From NCBI RefSeq assembly GCF_001187725.1, contig NZ_LGIQ01000005.1, positions 433,148-497,147 of the forward strand: a stretch of 64,000 bases of DNA, written 5' to 3'. Under the pieces are notes generated by a model that ran no database searches, was not told the DNA's origin, and saw only the letters and a program-made list of their open reading frames with translations. This stretch comes from Brevibacillus reuszeri. GTDB taxonomy: Bacteria; Bacillota; Bacilli; Brevibacillales; Brevibacillaceae. Below are positions 16,713 to 26,075 of this stretch, piece by piece; the stretch's first letter is position 1, and every line of letters begins with the position of its first letter. The position numbers and the translations under genes are program-made.

Positions 16713-17567
16713 ATGACGAAGAAGCCCGTTCAAAAACTGCAAGCTACGTTGGATGAAGTTTTACTCCGAAAAGGTGCGCGAAAGGTTGAAGAGATTCCTG
16801 AAGATGTCATCAAACTTCTGCAAAAGGGGCAAATACAGTCGGTTAATTTGACAGAGTGGCTGGCGATTGATCATTTGCAGCTGCTCAGCGTTATTGTCGA
16901 CGAGCTCGATTTGCGAAAAGAAGTAGACCCCATGCTGCAACGATGCAGTCAATGGAGCGAAACAAGGATCATGAAAATAATCCCGGCGATTGCAAGCGAA
17001 TGGCTGCAGTTGCTTGAAACATTCAGTACAAACGATCAACAGCGTATTTTTCATGGCTTGGCAACTCACGAATCAGATAGTGTACGCTGCTGGGCTGCCT
17101 ATATGATCGGGCTTGACCCACAATTGGGCTTGGCAGAAAAGCTGGAAACGATGCGGCCATTTGCTGCCGATGCTCACTTTGGCGTACGCGAAATCTCCTG
17201 GATGGCTGTCAGGGAGTCTCTGTCACAGGAAGTGATGGAAGCAATCACATTCCTCGCAGAGTGGGTGCAGGAGGAAGATCCAAACATCAGGAGATTCGCG
17301 GTAGAAGCGACCCGTCCCCGAGGGGTTTGGGCAAAGCATATTCCTGAGTTGAAAGAAAATCCAGAGCTGGGGCTACCCCTGCTGGAGGCTGTCAAAGCCG
17401 ATTCTTCCAGGTATGTTCAAGACTCTGTAGCCAATTGGTTGAATGATGCGAGTAAAACAAAGCCAGATTGGGTACAACAGGTATGCGCTGAATGGCTGGA
17501 GCGATCAAATTCAAAAGAAACAATACGGATTGTGACGAGAGCCCAAAGAAGCCTGATGAAAAAGTGA
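16713..17567 (+). CDS. HEAT-repeat DNA alkylation repair protein (AlkC/AlkD-like)
   Basis: 284 residues made of antiparallel helix pairs typical of ALK/HEAT-repeat glycosylases. The stretch RRFAVEATRPRGVWAKHIPEL and the following PLLEAVKADSSRYVQDSVANWLNDASK match the signature region of the COG4335 AlkC-like group. Family members remove N3- and N7-alkylated purines without base flipping. The first 60 residues are an unrecognised, mostly helical extension. Function is inferred from the repeat signature. It is followed by the T-box leader of leuA. Confidence 0.72.
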   Translation: MTKKPVQKLQATLDEVLLRKGARKVEEIPEDVIKLLQKGQIQSVNLTEWLAIDHLQLLSVIVDELDLRKEVDPMLQRCSQWSETRIMKIIPAIASEWLQLLETFSTNDQQRIFHGLATHESDSVRCWAAYMIGLDPQLGLAEKLETMRPFAADAHFGVREISWMAVRESLSQEVMEAITFLAEWVQEEDPNIRRFAVEATRPRGVWAKHIPELKENPELGLPLLEAVKADSSRYVQDSVANWLNDASKTKPDWVQQVCAEWLERSNSKETIRIVTRAQRSLMKK

Positions 17568-17578
17568 AATTTCATGTG

Positions 17579-17607
17579 TTGACAACACAGAATGAATGCG
17601 ATATTAT
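17579..17607 (+). promoter_or_regulatory. Sigma-A promoter of the leuA T-box transcript
   Basis: TTGACA (17579-17584), a 17-bp spacer and TATTAT (17602-17607) form a near-consensus promoter just after the stop of the preceding gene. Confidence 0.8.
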
Positions 17608-17639
17608 TTCCAATAATCAAACAATCAAATGTTACGATT

Positions 17640-17876
17640 AGAAATAGTAGAAGTGCAATGATCTTTCAGAGAGCCGTTGGTTGGTGCGAAACGGTAGTAG
17701 AATTCACTTCGAACTCATCTATGAACAGCTGCCTGACAATGTAGGGTAAGCCGGAATTCCACCGTTACAGGGATAGATGGTGATGGCCATCGAATGAGCT
17801 CATTTCTTAAATGAAATGAATTAGAGTGGTACCGCGGGTTCAACCTCGTCTCTATACATAGAGACGGGGTTTTTTT
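17640..17876 (+). promoter_or_regulatory. Leucine T-box riboswitch with terminator
   Basis: The leader contains the T-box core AGAGTGGTACCGCGGG at 17823-17838 and a Stem I with GAGAGCCGTTGGTTGGTGCG and the AGTAG bulge. The specifier loop GAACTCATC has the codon CTC (Leu) at 17714-17716. The terminator has arms CCTCGTCTCT and AGAGACGGGG (about 17844-17869) and a T7 run. Uncharged tRNA-Leu(GAG) should pair with CTC and the T-box bulge to form the antiterminator, so leuA is read when leucine is short. Confidence 0.93.
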
Positions 17877-17958
17877 GTTGGTTAAATTCCGGGTTTAACC
17901 AACCCCGCTTGATATATAGAACTGATAAAGAAAAAACATGGTCTAGGAGGAAATGAAG

Positions 17959-19509
17959 ATGAACCGTAAAATTATCGTGTTGGATACGACTCTGCGCGAC
18001 GGGGAGCAAGTTCCGGGCGCCAAGCTGAACGTCAATCAAAAGGTAGAGTTTGCCCAGCAGCTAAAGCGTCTTCGCGTAGACATGATCGAAGCCGGTTTTC
18101 CTGCCTCATCTGAAGGTGATTTTCAAGCGGTACAGGAAATTGCACGCAGTGTTGGAGATGCCGTTTCCATTACTGCCCTGGCACGTGCAGTCAAAGGCGA
18201 TATCGATGCCGTATACAATAGCATCAAGCTTGCGCAAAATCCGTTCATTCATATCGTCTTAGGCACATCGAACATACATGTGGAAAAGAAATTCAACCGC
18301 TCTAAGGATGCTGTTATGCAGCAAGGGGTAGACGCGGTAAAATATGCGAAAACATTACTCCCGCACGTGCAATACTCGACAGAGGATGCATCGCGGTCGG
18401 AGTTTGAATATTTGTGGAAAACGATAGAGGCTGTTGTTAAAGCTGGCGCGACGATCATTAACGTGCCAGATACGGTCGGCTACGCGGTTCCTGAGGAATT
18501 CGGCGATTTGATCCGTCGCATTAATGACCGCTTGAAAAACCTCAATCCCGACGTGATTCTCAGTGTCCATTGTCATAATGACCTTGGGATGGCGACAGCC
18601 AATACACTCAGTGCGATCAAGAATGGTGCAGAAAAAGTAGAGTGTACAATCAACGGATTGGGTGAGCGGGCTGGTAATACATCACTGGAGGAAGTAGTAA
18701 TGGGTCTCAAGGTGAGAGAGAACTTCTACCAAGCCTCTACTGGTATCAAGACGCCAGAGCTACTGCGTACTTCCCGTCTGCTTACATACCTGACAGGTCT
18801 GGACGTTCAGGTAAACAAAGCCATTACGGGTGAAAATGCTTTTGCCCATTCCTCCGGTATTCACCAGGATGGCTTGCTGAAGGATAAGCAGGTATACGAA
18901 ATTATCGAGCCGGAAGAGGTCGGAGCAGAGAGCATGGAATTGATTCTGACGGCTCGTTCTGGACGCCATGCTTTTAAAAATGCCGTCGAAAAGATGGGCT
19001 TTGAGATTGGCGACGCCGAAGACTTTGAGGTGCTGTTCGATAAGTTCCTCAAATTGGCTGACTCCAAAAAAGAAGTATACGACCACGATGTGTTCTACCT
19101 AGTGACGAATCACCGGATGATGGATGTAAGCAGCGGTCATCTGTATGAGCTGGAAGCCTTCCAGGTCGTCACCAATGACGTTTATCCGACAGCTACCGTA
19201 AAACTGCGCAAGGGTGGAGAAATCTTCAAGGACAGTGCTGTTGGAGACGGTCCAATCGATGCTCTGTATACGGTCATCAAAACATTGGTCGGACTGGATG
19301 TAGAGCTCAAGGATTACAAAATCAACAGCTTGTCCAGAGGAAAGGAAGCGATTGGACGGGTCAACATCCGCATCGCTTACCAAGACAAAGTTTATTCCGG
19401 CCGCGCGATGGACACCGATATCATCAAGGCGAGTGCAATGGCCTTCTTAAACGGAATCAATGCTGTTTTGCTTGATGTAACAAACGAGAGCCTCAGCCCA
19501 GTGAATTAA
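17959..19509 (+). CDS. leuA: 2-isopropylmalate synthase
   Basis: 516 residues from ATG 17959, 8 bp after AGGAGG; ATG 17953 is too close. It joins acetyl-CoA and 2-oxoisovalerate in the first step of leucine synthesis. The DRE-TIM barrel has LDTTLRDGEQVPG, INVPDTVGYAVPEEF, the metal-binding VHCHNDLGMATAN and GLGERAGNTSLEEV. The C-terminal allosteric LeuA dimer domain (about 390-510) includes YPTATVKLRKGG and GDGPIDALY, so feedback inhibition by leucine is expected. It is a single-gene transcription unit under a Leu T-box, not part of an ilv-leu operon here. A terminator follows. Confidence 0.93.
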   Translation: MNRKIIVLDTTLRDGEQVPGAKLNVNQKVEFAQQLKRLRVDMIEAGFPASSEGDFQAVQEIARSVGDAVSITALARAVKGDIDAVYNSIKLAQNPFIHIVLGTSNIHVEKKFNRSKDAVMQQGVDAVKYAKTLLPHVQYSTEDASRSEFEYLWKTIEAVVKAGATIINVPDTVGYAVPEEFGDLIRRINDRLKNLNPDVILSVHCHNDLGMATANTLSAIKNGAEKVECTINGLGERAGNTSLEEVVMGLKVRENFYQASTGIKTPELLRTSRLLTYLTGLDVQVNKAITGENAFAHSSGIHQDGLLKDKQVYEIIEPEEVGAESMELILTARSGRHAFKNAVEKMGFEIGDAEDFEVLFDKFLKLADSKKEVYDHDVFYLVTNHRMMDVSSGHLYELEAFQVVTNDVYPTATVKLRKGGEIFKDSAVGDGPIDALYTVIKTLVGLDVELKDYKINSLSRGKEAIGRVNIRIAYQDKVYSGRAMDTDIIKASAMAFLNGINAVLLDVTNESLSPVN

Positions 19510-19546
19510 TTTCGTAATAGGACGAGTACACATGACAGGACCGCAA

Positions 19547-19575
19547 AACCCGTTGGCACGCCAATGGGTTTTTTG
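19547..19575 (+). terminator. Intrinsic terminator of leuA
   Basis: AACCCGTTGG (19547-19556) pairs with CCAATGGGTT (19561-19570), followed by a T6 run. Confidence 0.88.
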
Positions 19576-19677
19576 CTTATACGAAATGAAAGCGAACCAG
19601 AATATTTATCCAGTCCTAGTGGCAAAATATGGCTTGTATCGGAACGGTTCGACTACAACGATTCAGGAGGGCTACAG

Positions 19678-21252
19678 GTGACGAAAGAGCCGCAAGACAA
19701 CCAGATTTTGACGAATCGGCAAGGACATCCCATCACAAATAATCAAAACATCCGAACCGTCGGCAATCGCGGACCGGGTACATTGGAAAATTACGATTTC
19801 ATCGAAAAAATCAGCCATTTTGATCGCGAGCGGATTCCCGAGCGTGTCGTTCATGCCCGAGGAGCCGGGGCGCACGGGTATTTCGAGGCATATGGAGCGG
19901 TAGGTAACGAGCCGGTGTCCAAATATACGAGGGCCAAGCTGTTTCAGGAAAAGGGCAAGCAAACCCCGGTATTCGTCCGCTTTTCCTCGGTTATTCATGG
20001 AGGTCATTCCCCGGAAACCTTGCGCGATCCCCGTGGCTTTGCCGTCAAGTTTTATACTGAAGACGGTAACTGGGACCTGGTCGGAAACAACCTGAAGATT
20101 TTCTTTATCCGCGATGCGATGAAATTCCCGGATATGATTCATGCGTTTAAACCAGATCCGCTGACCAACATTCAAGATGGCGAGCGTTTCTTTGATTTTT
20201 GTGCCAGCTCTCCTGAAGCCTTTCACATGGTGACCTTTGTGTATTCGCCTTGGGGGATTCCTGCGAACTATCGGATGATGCAAGGCTCTGGTGTGAACAC
20301 ATACAAATGGGTAAACAGTGAGGGAGAAGCCGTCCTGGTGAAATACCACTGGGAACCGAAGCAAGGCATCAAAAACCTGACGCAGAAAGAAGCGAGCGAG
20401 CTTCAAGCGACAAATTTCAATCATGCAACACAGGATTTATACCAAGCGATTGAGCGTGGGGAGTATCCCGAATGGGAGCTGCTCGTCCAAATCATGAGCG
20501 ATGGAGAGCACCCAGAGCTCGATTTTGATCCACTCGACGATACGAAGCTGTGGCCAGAGGATAAGTTCCCTTGGCTGCCAGTTGGGAAAATGGTACTGAA
20601 TAAAAATCCGGAAGACTATTTTACAGAGGTCGAGCAGGCCGCATTCGGTACGGGTGTTCTGGTAGACGGACTTGACTTCTCAGATGACAAAATGCTGCAA
20701 GGCCGCACGTTTTCCTATTCCGATACACAGCGCTATCGTGTGGGTCCGAACTATTTGCAGCTGCCGATCAATGCCCCCAAAAAACAGGTAGCGACAAATC
20801 AGCGAGGTGGTCAAATGCAATACAAAGTCGATCTCGCACCTGGGCAAAACCCGCATATCAATTATGAACCGTCGATTTTGGGCGGGCTAAAGGAAGCGGT
20901 TCAGCCAGGAAAAGAATACACTCCGTTCATTGAGGGTGAGCTGGTCCGTGCATCGATCGACCGGAAAAGCAACACGAAGCAAGCAGGGGAGACGTACCGC
21001 AAATTTGAGGCATGGGAAAAAGACGATCTGATCTCCAATCTGGTCGCTGACCTCGCTCCCTGTGATGAGCGGATTCAAAAGAAAATGATTGCACTCGCCG
21101 AGGAAGCCGATGGGGAATACGGCAAACGGCTGCGGGAAGGCTTGGAAAAAGCGGTGAAGAGCGGCTCCAGCCAAAAGCCGCTGGGGAACCGGGGCGGAGA
21201 TAAAGCGCCACAAGAGGCAGTGCAGAAGGGGCATGAAGCAGAGCCGTATTAA
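19678..21252 (+). CDS. katA: Catalase (heme, monofunctional)
   Basis: 524 residues from GTG 19678, 5 bp after CAGGAGGGC; a longer frame from 19564 starts inside the leuA terminator and is not used. It breaks down hydrogen peroxide. Distal His is in [13 protein letters not shown], distal Asn in [19 protein letters not shown], and the proximal heme Tyr in [16 protein letters not shown]. The C-terminal tail (about 485-524) is Lys/Gly/Gln rich. The size fits small-subunit catalases. No PerR box was identified in the short upstream region. Confidence 0.93.
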   Translation: MTKEPQDNQILTNRQGHPITNNQNIRTVGNRGPGTLENYDFIEKISHFDRERIPERVVHARGAGAHGYFEAYGAVGNEPVSKYTRAKLFQEKGKQTPVFVRFSSVIHGGHSPETLRDPRGFAVKFYTEDGNWDLVGNNLKIFFIRDAMKFPDMIHAFKPDPLTNIQDGERFFDFCASSPEAFHMVTFVYSPWGIPANYRMMQGSGVNTYKWVNSEGEAVLVKYHWEPKQGIKNLTQKEASELQATNFNHATQDLYQAIERGEYPEWELLVQIMSDGEHPELDFDPLDDTKLWPEDKFPWLPVGKMVLNKNPEDYFTEVEQAAFGTGVLVDGLDFSDDKMLQGRTFSYSDTQRYRVGPNYLQLPINAPKKQVATNQRGGQMQYKVDLAPGQNPHINYEPSILGGLKEAVQPGKEYTPFIEGELVRASIDRKSNTKQAGETYRKFEAWEKDDLISNLVADLAPCDERIQKKMIALAEEADGEYGKRLREGLEKAVKSGSSQKPLGNRGGDKAPQEAVQKGHEAEPY

Positions 21253-21262
21253 GAAAATAGTT

Positions 21263-21306
21263 AGCAGCCAGGAGGAATAAGGACAGTCCTCTTGGCTGCT
21301 TTTTTC
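21263..21306 (+). terminator. Intrinsic terminator of the catalase gene
   Basis: AGCAGCCAGGAGGA and TCCTCTTGGCTGCT form a 14-bp stem (21263-21300) followed by T6. Confidence 0.88.
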
Positions 21307-21341
21307 ATTAGTTGGCTGCCATGAATAGCCAAACTGTTTGT

Positions 21342-21965
21342 TCATCCAAAGCGGTACTGACAAGATGCCGAACCCAGCCACGTATGAGGATTGCCTGCCC
21401 AACACCAGCCGAGCTTTGGCCTGCCCTCACTAATCCATAAAGCAGTCACTCTCTTATCGCCGCAGCGAGAACCGAGCAGAGAAAAACCGTTATTTTTCTT
21501 TACTACCTCGGGAAAATGGGTGATCAGGGCAACTCCCTCTTCGATTGTTAACGGAGAGCGATTTTCGTTTTTGATCATCTCCATCGCTTGATTCGGGGTG
21601 ACATTCAGCATTTCTTGCCCTGTATCGATATCGACGAGCAAATAGGCTATCCCTTCAGGCAGTTCAATTCCTTTGATTGATGTAAAACGATTGATTTCCT
21701 CAGAAGCCATGATGCTAAACCCGACTTTATTTTTTCTTTCCACTAGTTGCATCGCTCGTTCCGAGTCTATCCAATCACGTTTGATCACGATGACGAACGG
21801 AACCTTCCCCTTTTGGGCGGATACCCCAGCATGTTCCAGCTCCACGACCTTTTTGCGGAGAGGTTCGAGTTGCTTTCGGAAGTCCTCTTCACTATGGCCT
21901 GTGATACTGAGATAGCCTTTCTGAATGAAATTGTTGATCTGACGCTCAAATTCTTGCTGCAACAT
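21342..21965 (-). CDS. DUF5701-type protein of unknown function
   Basis: 207 residues with no signal peptide or membrane segment. A helical N-terminus (about 1-55) is followed by an alpha/beta region and a strongly patterned C-terminus, SLLGSRCGDKRVTALWISEGRPKLGWCWAGNPHTWLGSASC, which I associate with DUF5701 in bacilli. No catalytic motif is evident, although the two Cys-containing loops are conserved-looking. It is alone, convergent with catalase and divergent from the MerR gene. The biochemical role is unknown. Confidence 0.6.
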   Translation of the reverse strand: MLQQEFERQINNFIQKGYLSITGHSEEDFRKQLEPLRKKVVELEHAGVSAQKGKVPFVIVIKRDWIDSERAMQLVERKNKVGFSIMASEEINRFTSIKGIELPEGIAYLLVDIDTGQEMLNVTPNQAMEMIKNENRSPLTIEEGVALITHFPEVVKKNNGFSLLGSRCGDKRVTALWISEGRPKLGWCWAGNPHTWLGSASCQYRFG

Positions 21966-22163
21966 ACGGCACGGTCCTCTCCTTCAAGTCTCACAATGAT
22001 CTTTTTCTGTAGCTGTTTTGCGAATACGATTTTATCTTACAACAGTGAAGCTAATTGGAAGCATTGGTGATATAAAGTGCTTAATAAATGTACTTATACT
22101 ACAATAACCTTATAACCAAGCTTTAAGCTTATGAGGAAATGGAACGTGAGGTGATCACGATTG

Positions 22164-22874
22164 ATGAGGCCGATCGACATCTCGAGGAGACTTGGACTGA
22201 GCACGAGTACCTTACGTAATTATGAGAGACAAGGACTGGTTCCACCCTGTCAGCGCTCCCAGGCCGGATATCGGATTTACACAGAGGAACATCTCGCTTA
22301 TTTCGAATGTATTGAGGCGATGTCTCTAGGTTTTGGGATGGAAATAACCGTACAGGTCGTTCGGGGGCTGCAAGCAAAGAAGATGGATTCTGTCCTCTGG
22401 CTGGTTACGAATTCACAAGCGAATTTGTACCGTGATCGACAGCTGGCAAAGAGCAATATTCAGATGCTTGAAAGCCAAGAAAAGGAGACGAGCAGCAGGG
22501 AAGAGAGCACAGAGCAAGAGTGGATGACGATCGGAGAGGCTTCCGCAAAGACCTCGATTCCCGCCTCAACCATACGTCACTGGGAAAAGATAGGGCTGAT
22601 CACTTTGGCGCGTGACCCGCAAAATGGCTACCGCTGGATCAATCGCTCGCAGCTGCGCAAAATTTCGCTCTTGCGCACATTGCGTTCGGCTGTTTATTCA
22701 GATACGGTTGTTCAGCTCAAACAGGCTATCGCAGAACTGAATCATGAAGATGTAGCCCACGCGAGAAAAATTGCCCAAGAGACGACGCAATATTTAGACA
22801 AGATGAATCAAAAACAACTACGTGGCATGTACTATTTGTATGCCTTGTGCCGATCCCTTCATCTAATAGAGTAA
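22164..22874 (+). CDS. Regulator with two MerR-type DNA-binding domains
   Basis: 236 residues from ATG 22164 (TTG 22161 also possible) after GAGGTGATC. The first MerR winged helix is at 1-70 (PIDISRRLGLSTSTLRNYERQGLVPP, then GYRIYTEEHLAYFECI). A linker rich in Glu and Ser follows, then a second MerR domain at about 120-190 (MTIGEASAKTSIPASTIRHWEKIGLITLARDPQNGYRWI). No C-terminal cysteine or drug-binding domain is seen. Two HTH units in one chain are unusual for MerR proteins, which normally dimerise. AAGCTTTAAGCTT at 22121-22133 could be its operator. Confidence 0.8.
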   Translation: MRPIDISRRLGLSTSTLRNYERQGLVPPCQRSQAGYRIYTEEHLAYFECIEAMSLGFGMEITVQVVRGLQAKKMDSVLWLVTNSQANLYRDRQLAKSNIQMLESQEKETSSREESTEQEWMTIGEASAKTSIPASTIRHWEKIGLITLARDPQNGYRWINRSQLRKISLLRTLRSAVYSDTVVQLKQAIAELNHEDVAHARKIAQETTQYLDKMNQKQLRGMYYLYALCRSLHLIE

Positions 22875-22883
22875 GGATACGTA

Positions 22884-22912
22884 TTGACAGAAAAATGGAA
22901 GACTGCTATAAA
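22884..22912 (+). promoter_or_regulatory. Sigma-A promoter of htpG
   Basis: TTGACA (22884-22889), a 17-bp spacer and TATAAA (22907-22912) lie directly before the CIRCE element. Confidence 0.88.
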
Positions 22913-22921
22913 AATAATGAA

Positions 22922-22947
22922 TAGCACTCTCGTAGCGAGAGTGCTAA
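22922..22947. promoter_or_regulatory. CIRCE element (HrcA operator) upstream of htpG
   Basis: TAGCACTC (22922-22929), nine bases, then GAGTGCTAA (22939-22947) matches the CIRCE consensus TTAGCACTC-N9-GAGTGCTAA except for the first T. It overlaps the expected transcription start, where HrcA would block initiation. Confidence 0.92.
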
Positions 22948-23005
22948 CATAACACTATAATCAAAAAAACTCTTTCATGACGTAGCTGAGAAGGGAGCAA
23001 TTCCG

Positions 23006-24886
23006 ATGGAAAAGAAACAGTTTCAAGCAGAATCTACCCGACTATTGGATATGATGATCAACTCCATCTATACGCAAAAAGAAATCTTTCTCCGTGAGCT
23101 TATCTCCAATGCGAGTGATGCGATCGACAAGATTTACTACAAAGCGCTAACAGATGAGAGCCTGGTTTTTGATAAAGAGAAGTATTTTATCAAGGTAAGC
23201 GTGGACAAGGAAAACCGGACGTTGACAATTCGCGACACCGGAATTGGTATGACCAAAGACGAGCTGGAAAACCACCTCGGTGTGATCGCCAAGAGCGGTT
23301 CGTTGTCGTTCAAAAAAGAGAATGAATCCAAAGACGGCTACAACATCATTGGTCAATTCGGCGTGGGCTTTTATTCTGCTTTTATGGTCGCGGATGTCGT
23401 TACGGTGATCAGTAAAGCACTTGGCAGCGATAGCGCCTACAAGTGGGAATCGAGCGGGGCAGATGGCTACACGATCGAACCATGGGAAAGTGATTTTGTC
23501 GGTACAGAAATCACGTTGAAAATCAAAGAGAATGCTGAAGAAGAAAGCTACGACGAGTATCTGGAAGAGTACCGCCTCAAAGGGATTATCAGAAAATACT
23601 CCGACTTTATCCGTTACCCGATTAAAATGGACGTCGTTCAACAGCGACCTGTCGAAGGCAGCGAGAACGAGTTTGAAGAGTACGTAGAAGAGCAAAACGT
23701 CAACAGCATGGTTCCGATCTGGCGTAAAAACAAGAACGAGCTGACGGATGAAGATTACGAGCAATTCTACACCAGCAAGCACTATGGCTTTGATAAGCCA
23801 CTCAAACATATTCATATCAGTGCGGATGGGGCAGCTGTCTATCAGGCAATCCTCTACATCCCGGAGAACATTCCATTTGACTACTATTCCAAGGAGTTTG
23901 AAAAAGGCTTGGAGCTGTATGCCAATGGTGTGCTGATCATGAACAAATGCGCCGATCTGCTCCCGGACTATTTCAGCTTTGTTAAAGGGATGGTAGATTC
24001 AGAGAGTTTGTCGCTCAACATTTCCAGAGAGATGCTCCAGCATGACCGTCAACTGAAGCTGATCGCGAAAAACATCACAAGCAAAATCAAGAGCCAGCTG
24101 CAAAGCATGCTGAAAAATGAACGCGAGAAGTACGAGCAGTTCTACAAAGCATTTGGACGCCAGCTGAAATTCGGAATCTACAGCGATTTCGGAACGCACA
24201 AGGACGTCTTGCAAGACCTGATCATGTTCTACTCCTCCAAGGATAAGGCATTGGTCACCTTGGATGAATACGTATCCCGTATGCCAGAGGATCAGAAATA
24301 CATCTACTATGCTTCCGGAGAGTCAATCGAGCGAATCGACAAGCTGCCGCAAACCGAGCTGGTTGCAGATAAAGGCTACGAGATCTTGTATTTCACTGAG
24401 GACATCGATGAGTTTGCGATCAAAATGATCATGAACTACAAGGAAAAAGAATTCAGATCCGTATCCAGCAGCGATCTCGGGATTGAAGCAGATGAAAGCG
24501 ACAAGGAAGCGGATGCAGAGACCGAGGAAAGCAAAGAGCTGTTTGCTTATATGGCGGACCAGCTGGCTGGCAAAGTAACCAAGGTCAAAGCCTCCAAGCG
24601 TTTGAAATCACATCCGGTTTGCTTGTCTACCGAGGGTGAGGTTACGATTGAGATGGAAAAAATCTTGAACGCGATGCCGAACAACCCGAATGTGAAGGCA
24701 GACAAGGTGCTGGAGATCAATCTTCATCATAGCGTTTTCCAATCGTTGAAAGACGCTTTTGCAAACGACAAGGAAAAGCTGAGTCTGTATACGAATCTGT
24801 TGTACAGCCAGGCGCTTTTGATCGAAGGCCTGCCGCTGCAAGACCCGGTTGAATTCACAAACGATATTTGCAAAATTATGGTGTAA
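23006..24886 (+). CDS. htpG: Molecular chaperone HtpG (Hsp90)
   Basis: 626 residues, the normal HtpG length. The N-terminal GHKL ATPase has [28 protein letters not shown], and [15 protein letters not shown]; the middle domain has the catalytic-arginine loop around [14 protein letters not shown]; the C-terminal dimerisation domain ends near residue 626. It assists folding of client proteins in the cytoplasm. A sigma-A promoter and a CIRCE operator sit right upstream, so it should be induced by heat through HrcA. A terminator shared with the convergent cyclase gene follows. Confidence 0.96.
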   Translation: MEKKQFQAESTRLLDMMINSIYTQKEIFLRELISNASDAIDKIYYKALTDESLVFDKEKYFIKVSVDKENRTLTIRDTGIGMTKDELENHLGVIAKSGSLSFKKENESKDGYNIIGQFGVGFYSAFMVADVVTVISKALGSDSAYKWESSGADGYTIEPWESDFVGTEITLKIKENAEEESYDEYLEEYRLKGIIRKYSDFIRYPIKMDVVQQRPVEGSENEFEEYVEEQNVNSMVPIWRKNKNELTDEDYEQFYTSKHYGFDKPLKHIHISADGAAVYQAILYIPENIPFDYYSKEFEKGLELYANGVLIMNKCADLLPDYFSFVKGMVDSESLSLNISREMLQHDRQLKLIAKNITSKIKSQLQSMLKNEREKYEQFYKAFGRQLKFGIYSDFGTHKDVLQDLIMFYSSKDKALVTLDEYVSRMPEDQKYIYYASGESIERIDKLPQTELVADKGYEILYFTEDIDEFAIKMIMNYKEKEFRSVSSSDLGIEADESDKEADAETEESKELFAYMADQLAGKVTKVKASKRLKSHPVCLSTEGEVTIEMEKILNAMPNNPNVKADKVLEINLHHSVFQSLKDAFANDKEKLSLYTNLLYSQALLIEGLPLQDPVEFTNDICKIMV

Positions 24887-24895
24887 AAGCGATAG

Positions 24896-24930
24896 AAAAA
24901 CACGCCTGCGAGGAAGCGGGCGTGTTTTTA
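24896..24930. terminator. Terminator between htpG and the cyclase-family gene
   Basis: AAAACACGCC and GGCGTGTTTT arms with an inner GC stem, followed by TTTTTA on the plus strand and by a T run on the minus strand. Confidence 0.8.
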
Positions 24931-24944
24931 TGTCTGTACGGAGT

Positions 24945-25682
24945 TTACGGCAAAATGGCAAAGGAGCGGACAGGGAAGCCGGATGCTTTTTCCGGTTTGG
25001 GTACGATATTAAAAATGATTGCACCAGTTGCCGGGACTTTGTCCAAATTCTTCAACAATTCTACCTGGTATGTATCTTGTTCAAGTACATAATACTCACC
25101 AAGCAGTGCACCGTTTTTCAGGTAATCGATACTGGCGTCTGTATCAAAGGTTTCATGGCCAACTGCCTTGATTTTTCTTTCCTGGAATAAAAACTGGAGA
25201 GCTTCAAGCGACCAGCCAGGAGCATGGTTATTGCCATCTGCATCCTTGTTGTTGAAGGCTTCTTTATCCGGCCAGCGCTTGCTCCAGTCTGTACGCAGGG
25301 CTACGAACGTTCCTTCCTCGATTTTGCCGTGCTCATCCTCGAACTTCAGAACATCGTCCATGCTTATGGAATAATCGTGATTGGCTTCGGCTTCTTTGGA
25401 TTTGTCGATCACAACGAGTGGCAGAACCAGTTCTTTCAAATCCAGTTCATCCAAGAACCGTTTATTTCGAACAAAATGAATCGGAGCATCTAAATGAGTG
25501 CCGTACTGCCCAGCGAATGAAAAGCGTTGAGCGAAAAAACCGTCATCATGATTGAATAAGGTCGTAAATTCAGCATCGGCAAAAGCGGCAAAATGAGGAG
25601 ATTCCGGACCAAATGTATGTGTCAGGTCCACCCATTCTTTTTCTTTCAATAATTGGAATGCTCTGATTAATTCGTTTGCCAT
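24945..25682 (-). CDS. Cyclase-family protein (kynurenine formamidase-like metal hydrolase)
   Basis: 245 residues. The family signature HxGTHxDxPxH is visible as QYGTHLDAPIHF (about 60-71), which binds the divalent metal, and a second metal-region GHETFDTD lies near 175. The Pfam Cyclase group includes kynurenine formamidase and isatin hydrolase. The stretch WVDLTHTFGPESPHF near the N-terminus is also typical. No tryptophan-degradation genes are nearby, so the substrate is left open. It is monocistronic. Confidence 0.85.
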   Translation of the reverse strand: MANELIRAFQLLKEKEWVDLTHTFGPESPHFAAFADAEFTTLFNHDDGFFAQRFSFAGQYGTHLDAPIHFVRNKRFLDELDLKELVLPLVVIDKSKEAEANHDYSISMDDVLKFEDEHGKIEEGTFVALRTDWSKRWPDKEAFNNKDADGNNHAPGWSLEALQFLFQERKIKAVGHETFDTDASIDYLKNGALLGEYYVLEQDTYQVELLKNLDKVPATGAIIFNIVPKPEKASGFPVRSFAILP

Positions 25683-25861
25683 AAGCCCACCTCATCCTCG
25701 TTCCTGGTATAGTTGATCGTTACCATTATCTTACACGTTTTTATATCCGAGTATCAAAGTGTGAATTAAAAAAATTACAAAAGAGAATAAAATGGTTGTA
25801 AATATGTGGCAAAACACTGGCGGAGAACGTCTTATTCAGTAGAAATCATGGAGGTGACAGG

Positions 25862-25999
25862 ATGAAGCTCGGTCTCATTTCCTTGACGCTCATGTTTTTA
25901 GTGGAGGGGACGACTCCTGCTTCGTACGAGGCTGCACAGGTACAGAAGCCCGCAAAGGTGCCAATGCTGATCCAGGTTCCTCGTCCTCCAAATCGGTAG
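25862..25999 (+). CDS. Small secreted peptide precursor, 45 residues
   Basis: An ATG 4 bp after GGAGGTGAC starts a 45-codon ORF: MKLGLISLTLMFLVEGTTPA, then SYEAAQVQKPAKVP and a Pro/Arg-rich tail VPRPPNR. The N-terminus looks like a short signal sequence with possible cleavage after ASYEA or TPA. Length and layout recall exported signalling or Phr-type peptides, but no Rap gene is adjacent. No family is recognised. The upstream 25683-25850 is AT-rich, as a promoter region would be. Confidence 0.5.
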   Translation: MKLGLISLTLMFLVEGTTPASYEAAQVQKPAKVPMLIQVPRPPNR

Positions 26000-26007
26000 T
26001 AGCTGTA

Positions 26008-26054
26008 TAAAAGAAAAGCATCCCGCCCCCACAAATAAAGTGAAAACGGGATGC
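26008..26054 (-). terminator. Terminator of the 5'-nucleotidase gene
   Basis: GCATCCCG (26018-26025) and CGGGATGC (26047-26054) are complementary. On the minus strand the stem is followed by TTTTCTTTTATA. Confidence 0.75.
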
Positions 26055-26075
26055 CTACGAAACGAGTCGCTACGT

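Noticed and set aside
19564..19677. N-terminal extension of catalase
   Set aside because: It starts inside the leuA terminator; GTG 19678 has a strong CAGGAGG site and matches the family start.
19672..20424. 250-residue open frame antisense to catalase
   Set aside because: No ribosome binding site and no domain; the plus-strand catalase explains the sequence and its codon pattern leaves this frame open.
23147..23815. 222-residue open frame antisense to htpG
   Set aside because: Falls wholly within a well conserved chaperone gene, with no ribosome binding site or recognised family.
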